Assembly: GCF_037975245.1 (NCBI RefSeq)
Contig: NC_092569.1
Location: 6,878,501-6,942,500, forward strand
DNA from: Apostichopus japonicus
Lineage: Eukaryota; Echinodermata; Holothuroidea; Aspidochirotida; Stichopodidae
Reading direction: 5' to 3'
Length of the DNA stretch: 64,000 bases
Below are positions 43,501 through 55,500 of the stretch, in pieces. The number at the start of each line of letters is the position of its first letter. The first letter of the stretch is position 1. The notes beneath the pieces are model-generated. The model was not told the DNA's origin. It ran no database searches and saw nothing but the letters and a program-made list of their open reading frames with translations. The translations under genes were made by a program, and so were the position numbers.

Positions 43501-46500
43501 TCCAATAGAAACAGGATATCCTTACTGCTCATACAAGTCTATACTGTATTCTCATATTATGCTTATAAACACTTGTACTGACAGTATGAACAATTCCTAA
43601 CCTTTATCCAATAGAAACAGGATATCCTTACTGCTAATACAAGTCTATACTGTATTCTCATATTATGCTTAAAAACACTTGTACTGACAGTATGAACAAT
43701 TCCTAACCTTTATCCAATAGAAACAGGATATCCTTACTGCTAATACAAGTCTATACTGTATTCTAATACCGTGTTTAAAAACACTTGTATTTACAGTATG
43801 AACAGTTCCTAACCTTTATCCAATAGAAACAGGATATCCTTACTGCTAATACAAGTCTATACTGTATTCTCATATTATGCTTAAAAACACTTGTACTGAC
43901 AGTATGAACAATTCCTAACCTTTATCCAATAGAAACAGGATATCCTTACTGCTAATACAAGTCTACACTGTATTCTCATATTATGCTTAAAAACACTTGT
44001 ACTGACAGTATGAACAATTCCTAACCTTTATCCAATAGAAACAGGATATCCTTACTGCTAATACAAGTCTATACTGTATTCCAATACCGTGTTTAAAAAC
44101 ACTTGTATTTACAGTATGAACAGTTCCCAACCTTTATCCAATAGAAACAGGATATCCTTACTGCTAATACAAGTCTATACTGTATTCTCATATTATGCTT
44201 AAAAACACTTGTACTGACAGTATGAACAATTCCTAACCTTTATCCAATAGAAACAGGATATCCTTACTGCTAATACAAGTCTATACTGTATTCTCATATT
44301 ATGCTTAAAAACACTTGTACTGACAGTATGAACAATTCCTAACCTTTATCCGATAGAAACAGGATATCCTTACTGCTAATACAAGTCTATACTGTATTCT
44401 AATACCGTGTTTAAAAACACTTGTATTTACAGTATGAACAGTTCCTAACCTTTATCCAATAGAAACAGGATATCCTTACTGCTAATACAAGTCTATACTG
44501 TATTCTCATATTATGCTTATAAACACTTGTATTTACAGTATGAACAGTTCCCAACCTTTATCCAATAGAAACAGGATATCCTTACTGCTAATACAAGTCT
44601 ATACTGTATTCTCATATTATGCTTAAAAACACTTGTACTGACAGTATGAACAATTCCTAACCTTTATCCAATAGAAACAGGATATCCTTACTGCTAATAC
44701 AAGTCTATACTGTATTCTCATATTATGCTTAAAAACACTTGTATTGACAGTATGAACAATTCCTAACCTTTATCCAATAGAAACAGGATATCCTTACTGC
44801 TCATACAAGTCTATACTGTATTCTCATATTATGCTTAAAAACACTTGTATTTACAGTATGAACAATTCCTAACCTTTATCCAATAGAAACAGGATATCCT
44901 TACTGCTAATACAAGTCTATACTGTATTCTCATATTATGCTTAAAAACACTTGTATTTACAGTATGAACAATTCCTAACCTTTATCCAATAGAAACAGGA
45001 TATCCTTACTGCTAATACAAGTCTATACTGTATTCTCATATTATGCTTATAAACACTTGTATTTACAGTATGAACAGTTCCCAACCTTTATCCAATAGAA
45101 ACAGGATATCCTTACTGCTCATACAAGTCTATACTGTATTCTCATATTATGCTTAAAAACACTTGTATTTACAGTATGAACAGTTCCTAACCTTTATCCA
45201 ATAGAAACAGGATATCCTTACTGCTAATACAAGTCTATACTGTATTCTAATACCATGTTTAAAAACACTTGTATTTACAGTATGAACAGTTCCTAACCTT
45301 TATCCAATAGAAACAGGATATCCTTACTGCTAATACAAGTCTATACTGTATTCTCATATTATGCTTAAAAACACTTGTACTGACAGTATGAACAATTCCT
45401 AACCTTTATCCAATAGAAACAGGATATCCTTACTGCTAATACAAGTCTATACTGTATTCTAATACCGTGTTTAAAAACACTTGTATTTACAGTATGAACA
45501 GTTCCTAACCTTTATCCAATAGAAACAGGATATCCTTACTGCTCATACAAGTCTATACTGTATTCTCATATTATGCTTAAAAACACTTGTACTGACAGTA
45601 TGAACAATTCCTAACCTTTATCCAATAGAAACAGGATATCCTTACTGCTAATACAAGTCTATACTGTATTCTCATACCATGCTTAGAAACACTTGTATTT
45701 ACAGTATGAACAATTCCTAACCTTTATCCAATAGAAACAGGATATCCTTACTGCTAATACAAGTCTATACTGTATTCTCATACCATGCTTAAAAACACTT
45801 GTATTGACAGTATGAACAGTTCCTAACCTTTATCCAATAGAAACAGGATATCATTACTGCTAATACAAGTCTATACTGTATTCTCATATTATGCTTATAA
45901 ACACTTGTATTTACAGTATGAACAGTTCCCAACCTTTATCCAATAGAAACAGGATATCCTTACTGCTCATACAAGTCTATACTGTATTCTCATATTATGC
46001 TTAAAAACACTTGTACTGACAGTATGAACAATTCCTAACCTTTATCCAATAGAAACAGGATATCCTTACTGCTAATACAAGTCTATACTGTATTCTAATA
46101 CCGTGTTTAAAAACACTTGTATTTACAGTATGAACAGTTCCTAACCTTTATCCAATAGAAACAGGATATCCTTACTGCTAATACAAGTCTATACTGTATT
46201 CTCATATCATGCTTAAAAACACTTGTACTGACAGTATGAACAATTCCTAACCTTTATCCAATAGAAACAGGATATCCTTACTGCTAATACAAGTCTATAC
46301 TGTATTCTCATACCATGCTTAGAAACACTTGTATTTACAGTATGAACAGTTCCTAACCTTTATCCAATAGAAACAGGATATCCTTACTGCTCATACTGTC
46401 ACTACAAGTGCTTGAAGCATGACATGAAATTAGTATATAAGTATATAATAAAGTGACTAAACTGTGTACTGACAAATTGTTCACATTTGTTTGATTTTCT

Positions 46501-49500
46501 GTCCAAATTTTGATGCTAAATTGCAGTCATTTTTGACTGACAGACTCTGAGACAGTCTAATAACTTACTTGAAAATGTCACCTTGTGTTTTGATCGCCCA
46601 GGTGCTCTGCTCCCATTATCATCTGATGAGAACAACACACAAACAATAGGAAGGATTTGAGAAGAAAGATTGAACAAAATTAAAAGAACAGTGCTAAGCA
46701 GACTTCAGAAATTAGCTATTGTCAAACAAACTCACTTTTAAGAGAAGGCCTAGATGGAGCAATTGCAGGGTTTCCATTCACTTGAGTTGAAGGAAATGAT
46801 CAAAATTAAGAAAGAAATGAAACTAAGATAATTCAACACTATTAACGCTAAGAACGAGGTATGCTAGCTATCCTACATGAGTTTAAATTTTTAATATAGT
46901 TGACCATAGATGCTAAGCTAATGCTTTAAACTTGAGCTGAACTGGTCTGCTGGCTTTAATTGGTTTGGGTTCAAACTTATTGAAAAGGTCATGAAACTAT
47001 GAACTATCAGAGTAGAGCATACAGCCGCTATTTCCACATATCTGTCCTAAATATCTTTGAGAGGGTTTCTCTTAACAACAGTTTGATTGTTTCTATCATT
47101 GGAACATTGCTGACAAGCTGTTTCTCTTACAGATGCCTCCCACTGATTCAGTTTATAATAATAAGGATTCATAGAGTGAGCAATATATTGCAAAGTGCCA
47201 ACATCAACAGTCTTCGTTTTCCATAAGAGAAAGTTCAAAATGATAGACTTTATCCAAATAATACTTTTCAATTTCATGACCTTTCGGTTGTTATTGGTCT
47301 TGGCGAATATAAGATCCCCTTTGCATATTTTACGAGAAATATTACACTATTTAGCATTATCTCTGCAACCAGCCCATACCCATCGTTAAGTAAATATTTT
47401 ATCCATGCTTGAATCAATGTGGGATATGCTGAGTCCACTGAATGCATGACAAGAGAATGTTCTTTTGTCTTCATGGTCATCATCATAATAAAAATTAGTC
47501 ATATCAATGAGCTCATAACTACCAAAGATGTTATCAGGTGGTATTACTATCAGTTAACAATAAGGGCATGAATTGACATTAACTGAAAATGATGAAAGTG
47601 TTGCATACTTCCAAAAGAAGCTGTGTTTAGAGAGCTTGGGAGTACTTCACTTGAAGATGCTGAAAGGAGATGGAAAAACAGTGCAATCAAAAATGAGTTG
47701 AGATTTAGGCAAAAAAGAAATATAAATAGAAGTTTCTCTTAGTAGCTCACCCATAATCATTATACACCAGAAACACTTTTGACCATGAATGATATAAATG
47801 TAGTCTCATCTACTCTTGTTCTAACTATATATACCAAGCTCAACAGCATTGTATGCTACTGTTCAACAATTCCTTTACTATCAGTCAACTTCTATTGCTC
47901 CTACCCATTCTTGTTCCAATATTTATTGTGTTACATATTAAACGGCGATGCAGTCCAAACTTCCTACCGAGGAGGCTATTCCTTTGATCTTATTACAAGT
48001 TTTATCCACAGACTTTCAACTATTCTTTCTAAATACAATTTTTACATATAAGGCTAGCTAACACATACAGTAGGCTAACAATGTAGTCCAATCTTCATTT
48101 TATCACAAATGATATATCTATACTTCAACTTCACAATATGCCAAACTAAAGGGGCTCTGAGCTCAAATATATGACTAAATGAGGTCATTCAGTCACAGGG
48201 AAACAGTGGACAAATGAACAAAAAATCAGTTATTTGTTGTATGTGAATATCTATCATTGGACACTTATTGATTTAAGATAGCTGATGTTGCCAATGCTGG
48301 AATTAACAACTACAACAGTGTAATATTCATCAAGGCTGCATTTCAACATTACATAACTATTTTATAACCAAAGCGTGCATTTAATGTAACCCTTACCATT
48401 TCTCTGGTTTTGAAGTAAATTTCTCAATTGGCCAGCTTGTGAGGGCGCTCTTCTCCCTGCCTTGGCTTCCCTTGTCTGGGTGGCCAAGCTTGCTAGTTGT
48501 TTTATTCCTAAACGTATTGCAATAACATAATCAGTCAAATCATCACATGTAGCATGTTTGTCTTTTCTTTATGGAATTACTAATCACAAAGATAGTGCAA
48601 ACTGGCTAAATGCAATGAAGTGTAAGCACTGCACAGGCAGCTAATTAGTATAGTAATGAGTGTAGACATGACTTTAAAGATATCCTATAAGAATAATTAA
48701 CACCTAGAGCTACAGATAGATTACATGTTAAAAAAGAACTGCAGCTCAAAGACAGACCTGAGGCTAATAGTTATTTGAAAAATTGATCCTTAAATACTTT
48801 TCTAATTATAAGCTAAAACAATTATAACCATAGATAGGTCACCCTGAAGGATAAGGTAAGATATTTTCCACAATGACAAAACCAATACAACCATCCTATT
48901 GTGTTCCACTGAAACACAATAAATTGAATTAAGGCTTCTCTAGTGACAAATCATGTCTTCTACATAAATCAGGGAGGATCTCAATGATCTCAAAACAGTC
49001 TTATAGTAAGTTGTCAAGAGTATTACCTTCTTCCTTTTGCCAGTCAGTCAGGTAATCTGTAACAGAAGGAAAACATAGTGAACCACTAATATCTATACTA
49101 TTCTCACAGATCATTCTAATTCTGCTAACAAGGGTAGAAGGTAAAGCAAACAGGAACTACTTCACTTGGGGTGAGGAGGGTGTGAGGGAAGGGTAGGGAG
49201 GGTGTGGGAAGGCTGTGGGAGCAGGGTGCAGGGGAAGGGTAGGGAGGGTGTGCAAAAGGTGGGGAGGGTGTGGGAGCAGGGTGTGGAGAAGGGTGGAGAG
49301 GGTGTGGGGAGGGTGTGGGAGAAGGGTGTGGGAAGGCTTGGGAGGGTGTGCGGGAAGGAGAAGGCAATGATTGCGCTACTTGTAGCTCACATTAAACTGC
49401 ATATCTTGGCTTTGGAGTACAATGTCAAGACGATATGTAAGTACAGTCTGGTGTAAGAGTAATAATGTAACACTTAGATGGGGGAAGGGGTGGGGTGGGT

Positions 49501-52500
49501 AGAGGAGTATATTTGAAAGTTTGAGCAGCCCAGGTGATGGAATATGAAAGCTTGCTCTGTACTCACACTAGGAGGAGTTTTAATAGGTAGCGAGTCTGAA
49601 ACAAAACTAATACAGATGATACTTACTATTCAGCTTGTTTGGTCTCGAGGTCACTGAAGATATAAATGATGTCAATATTAATGTACATATTCTCATGTTT
49701 GTTGATTGAAAGTAAGTAACCATGACGAATATCGTGGCTTTACATGTAATCATGTATTTTCTCTATGCAATATTAGCAAGTTCACGGCCGATGCAAATGA
49801 TAATTCATTACCAGACCAAATAATAATTTTCAGTCAGGTCAGAAGAAGTTGTTGTTTGTTTAACAAACTCTTTATCTATTTTACAGCTGCCTCTACAGCA
49901 GTTGAAATTAATGTTGAAGTTATCATAATATTTTAGATGGAATTAAGCCATACTTATTAGGCCTTGGATACATAAACAATATTAGGATATATCCTAAGCA
50001 TAAGAACATACACCTGTCCGTTACAGTCAGTCCATGGACAATCCTGTTTTTTTAATTTTCCTAACAACATTCAAAGGCTAAACAGTAAATTCTAAACATA
50101 TAATGAATGTAAGTTTGCAACAATGCATTAAGCTACTGTATCAGTGACCTATGAATATGCCACACTCGTCAAAGGCAGTAAACCTATTGCATAAACCTGT
50201 GGATTATTAAGTAATGCTTAAACTAAACAGAAATAACATATCATTCTACCCCCCCCCCCCCGACCCTGTTAAGGTCAATAGTGTTGTGTGATAGGCTCAC
50301 TCACCAGCAAATACATCTCCGTCCTTTCCGCTGAGGACTCCTGAAATTAAATCTTGTCGTCATTGCGAGGAAAATCAAGTCTTTTAAGTCCACAGCAACA
50401 GCAATCGTGTTAACACAGCAGTGTCAATGAAACTGACAGAATTCCACTTAGCTGCTAACGTGCTAGTAGTAGAGAGTTCTCAATGAACACTATTAATGTG
50501 CAGTTAGTAAGCAACAACAATATGTAGCTGTTATTTACATTAGTCACCCAGTGAGCCTTCCCTCTAAGTACAAAATTAGTCTATGGTTCAGAATTGTAAC
50601 TAGTATTATTTATACCTACATATCATGCTTAATTGCAAACTATAATGGATTTTGCAGATGAACTTCCTTGAAATGAAAATCATTTTTTATCCCAACCATT
50701 GTACCCCCGTCTTTGAGGTTGCTATCAATCATGACATCATGGTCACCTCAACTCTATTTCCATTAGATTTAAATCTTATAAGTCAGGGTATGTCCATTTA
50801 GCTTACAGACTTTTACAGACCAACTCACGTTTGGAAAGCTGTGAGGGATGTCAACAATGGGTAATAATCAATTAAATGCACTGGTATCCTAACAAATAAA
50901 TACTTATTCTTGACCAAAGCATACTGTCCGATAACTCAACACAGGAAAAGCTTACAGTATATACTGAGGAGAGATCATATTTCCAAACCTCAACAATTGT
51001 GTGAAGAGGAAAAGCTTGCAGTATATACTGAGGAAAGATCAGATATCTATACTATATAGTTGTTTCATTAGGTATTAAGACTGTGTGAGGTGCACTGAGT
51101 GATAGGGCAGAAATAATGTGCTTTAAAACTGCAACCAAACCCAGAAAGATAACTAGCTTAGTGATTCCTTGCCATGTGTCATGAAAAGAATATTTAATGT
51201 AGCATTGCAGATAAAATATTCATGTGTTACCCATTGCTGATCAGCAAGATTTTTGCACTCATGTGAGTTATTATGTTTACAAAGTTTTTGAGCTCTGTTC
51301 ACATCAAATCATGTTTGACCTTTACAAAAACCAAAAGGACTTTGACCTATGTTGATCTTAATTTTAACCTTTGACCTCCATGAAATTTGTTTTTTATTAA
51401 ATTATTAAATTTTATGTTTATTTTATTTATTAAATTATTTTATGCACCAAGGTGGACCTACACAGACCATCCAGGCTTTACATAGCTAGTTATCATGCTT
51501 AAATAGTTTTGAACATTGACCACCATATCGGTGCTGTGCGGCCGGGTGGATAAATGCGGTGGCATTTGAAGCAACAAGGCTTAGCAATCAGGGGGTTCCG
51601 GGTTTGATACCCGGCCGGGTCATAGTGAGGTGGGTATTTCATCCAAGAGCAATCTACTGTTTTCCTATATGAAATGACTTTCTAAATTGAAAAGATTCTA
51701 AATTTGAGTTAAACTGTTGAATTGGAAGCCACCTGACATGTAAGTTGTAATCCATAAGCCCTTAGGGTTTCTCCCACAGTTGTGGTCGCTTAAGCGTCGT
51801 AAAAATAACTGCTGATTATTGTCATTATTACTTAAAAGACAATAGGGTTTGTGCACTCACTTCAATGGAAGTACATACACATGAAATTAAACAATTCAAG
51901 TGCTTTTTGAAATATATGTTTACTAGCCAAGGCATCACATGTATGCACAAATAAACACACACACACATGTCATCACCTTCACATAGATTCATTTTGCCTT
52001 CAGAACAGGATCAAAAGTTCAGAACAATCTTTGTGAAATTCAAATCACATTCTTGACCAAGAAAAGAGGTGGTCTTATTCTAGAGGTTTTTGTACAATTT
52101 CTAAATTCCTAACAAAGGACATAATATGTTGAGAACATTTCTTGGGGGTTCACTTTAATCCCCAATCCATGTATCATTCGTCACCTCTGCTTAACACAAG
52201 TTTCTCACATATGTCTGCATCATATTCCATGTGATGAAGTTTCGCCCAGTAAGGGTGATAAAAAAAGATTGTGAAAACTACAACACCCAGGCACATAACA
52301 AACTAATGTCGCACTTGCGTAAACAGGATGTCACATTTCCTAGAACATGTTACACAATGTGCGTGAGTGGGATATACCCCTGAACAGGATGTCACATTTC
52401 CTAGAACATGTTACGAGATGTGCGTGAGTGAGATATACCCCTGAACAGGATGTCACATTTCCCAGCACATGTAATACAACATGTGCGTGAGTGGGATTTA

Positions 52501-55500
52501 CCCCTGAACAGTATGTAAGAACTAAGGAGAAGTCTGTTCGATACAACATATTACCAGATCAAATTCTGCATCAAACTTCCAAGTGATGCAAACCAAAATA
52601 ACCTATATCATAATTACCACCAGCTTTATTGAGAGAAGAACTCATTGATTTGATCCAAGTTTTAGCAGTGTTGACCTCACCTAAATGTTTCCAAAGTTAG
52701 CAATCAAGAAAGGCAAGAAGATTAAGCTATTAATGTAATCTGCATATAATTATGTTAATGAGTTGTTTTACAGCAACACCCTGAGACAGGGCAAGTAAAG
52801 GAATACAGGGTCACATGGCAGTCTGTTTAGGTTGTTCAATGTCATTGGACTGAATTTCTAACTTCAGTCTTACAGGTGATGTAATAGTGATAAGGAATGT
52901 TGGGGTGTGAGCAGGGAGTGCTTTATATACTCCATCCATCCCTGTTCTAGGTGATTTAATAGTGATAAGGTATGTTGGGGTGCGAGCAGGGAGTACTTTA
53001 TATACTCCATCCATCCCTGTTCAGTGTCTTTCCAGGCATGGCAGACCAAACTTGTTGAACTTAAAATACATTTCTCTGTCCCTCACACTAATGACATTGA
53101 TGCTTGGATCACACTGAAGATCACAAAACATGTAAATGGAAAAAAAAAATGTGATCACTTCAGATGATTGTGGGATGAATATGACATCAGAATGACAGCT
53201 GTTCACACACATTTAAGTTTCCAAAAGAGGGTCTGATAGCAAGTAAAGGGTATCCCAAGAGGACAACTAGGGCCAAAAATATTGAAATCTACCTCACCAA
53301 TTGTCATAGTCATCGGCACAGCAAACAGTGCTGACTCTGTACTGAGATTGAATGGCTGTTCATTAACAGACTTGATTATTAACACAAAGACTATACTGAC
53401 CAGTATAGGAAGAGACTTGACCCTCAGTGCAACATAGCTGCGACAGATGACTTAATACCTTGGTTATTCATGACAGACAACCCTGCTAGCTTACAGTAAA
53501 CAGTCCAGTAATGATGAGCTCAAGTATTAGTTCATTATTATCTTTAATTTCAGTCTCCTTGAAACAACCCAGCTACAACAGCTCTGTAACATTCTGACAT
53601 TGCATTTTCGAGTAAAATGAATCATGAATGACAACCACAGATAAACAATGAGGAACATGGACAAACAATGGTTACTACAGTACCGCTCACGTATAACTGG
53701 ACATGTGTACGCGCACAGAATCGTATAAACACGTATAAACACGTACACTCGCGTATAAACTCGTTGACAAAGAAATTGCCGCGTAGAGGCCGCGTAGACA
53801 CCGCGTATAATCCCTCTACGAGTTTATACGCAGGAAATGCTATTGTGCTCAATGAATAGGGATTAAAGTCGCCGAAAGAGTTAGTGAGATGTTTAAAACA
53901 GCCGTTTCTTACATCGTAGTTTAAGAGGTGATATTCACTTTGCAGCGAAGGGGACGAAGGTAAAGTGTTTGATGGCATAGAATGTTTTTTGTTAATTGGG
54001 TTTCTATTCAGTGTTTCTTTCCCCGACTTTATTTTTCAGTTGTAGAAGTTCTGTTCCACGGAGGATTAGTTTACTTTGAATAGTTGTCAACATTTTGAAG
54101 AAATAATAAAGTATTACTAAGCGTTTCTTTGTCAATTTTTATTTAATTTACCGTTGGTTCGTTGGAATGAAAAGAAAAAATTCCACCGAACAACTTGAAG
54201 CAGGGCCGGTTAAAAACAAAACATGTTTTTCGCCCGCACAAGGGGCCCCCTTTTTCCTGAATCCCCGGGTGTCTATTCGGATTACAAGCAATCTAAACTA
54301 TCATTAAATAATATTTTGTAAAGGAAGCCACGTATTCCGAACTAGTATTAAAGCAATGAAAAGAAAAAATAATGGCCGCCCGTTTTTTTTTTCAGATTTC
54401 GTACGAGAAACATTATTTTATTTGAAAAAAAAGAACAACTCAACGTATGGTAATTCTTTGTCGCAAGAAGTGTGTTATTGGAAAATATGTATTGAAAGAG
54501 GCAGAGAATTTGCCGCAAAACGGCGCCGAACCTTTCATATAAAAATATGTAAACCTTCATTGAACATCCTGTTCTCCCTCAGTTGATTTGAGTAGGCCTA
54601 TGCTAAAACATAAAACTTTGAACAAAACAAGAGGTGTTACGTAAAAAACTTATACTTCTTAGAATGTAGGAAAACAGTTTCCAATTGCATGACTTTTTCC
54701 CTTGAATGTCCGTTTGCCAAATAAAAAACATTTAGGATCCACAGACTGATTGGCCTTGACAAAAGTGTTCGAGCACAATTTAAAATGGCGCTAAGATGCT
54801 TACCAGCTCCATTCAACTTGACATTATAAGAACCAGTTGTAACCGAACATCAGAATAGTAAAATCCACGTATTCCAACAGTAAGTTTCATTTGAGGTTTT
54901 CGTTTTCCCATGTCATGCGTACTAAAACGTGATCACCAAATATCCCAACTGCAGGTGGGCGCGCGGAATATTGACTACCCTGGAAATCTAGGTCATGTCC
55001 TGGTTTCTGCTCACAAGCCTGACACCTGTTAATTTGCATTCCATTCTGACCTAACAAGGAGTTGTTACAACCCTGGCAAACTGCCAAAAACGTGCAACAC
55101 TATATTAACCCGTCTCGTAAGAGAGGAGGGGTGGCCCAAGCAGTCTCTCAGGTACCTTGCTTAGCGCGTGTGAGCTCAACCTTTGCAGCAACGAGCTTTA
55201 CCCTGGATTCCTGGAAGTACAAGTATGTTCGTGAGATTTTACGCCCTGGGATTTGTTTCTCAATATGCTCAAATTTTGCGAATAACATTTCCTCATTGTC
55301 AAAAACAAACTTCGATAACCATTGAAGATAAAAAAAGGAAAATAACCGGACGATTGAACGGTGAGAAAAAATACACTTAACGTAGGGGTAAAACGTTCGT
55401 AACATTTGCATATTACTAGTACTTTCAGATGTTTCCGACTTTTTAAACTGTTACATTTCGTGGCGCCTTGTGTGTCTGGTAATGGCGGTACGTTCGGCGT

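Noticed and set aside
40965-46396. CRISPR-like regular repeats
   Set aside because: Units are contiguous tandem copies without unique spacers, in an animal gene intron with no cas genes.
47779-48051. 90-codon plus-strand ORF
   Set aside because: Intronic, no domain, composition like surrounding AT-rich sequence.
49125-49367. 80-codon Pro/Ser/His-rich ORF
   Set aside because: Complement of a G-rich minisatellite; no other coding evidence.
51531-51620. Functional tRNA gene
   Set aside because: Box A and B are present, but a proper anticodon arm and clean acceptor stem are not evident, and a SINE body follows.
52605-52640. Possible CSPP1 exon (SSLNKAG before gtaatt)
   Set aside because: Its phase (2 in, 1 out) does not fit between exons 57377 and 50305, which already join in frame.
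54800-54830. Donor-like gtaagc after a short open stretch inside the TIR element
   Set aside because: Lies within the transposon and matches no CSPP1 phase or motif.
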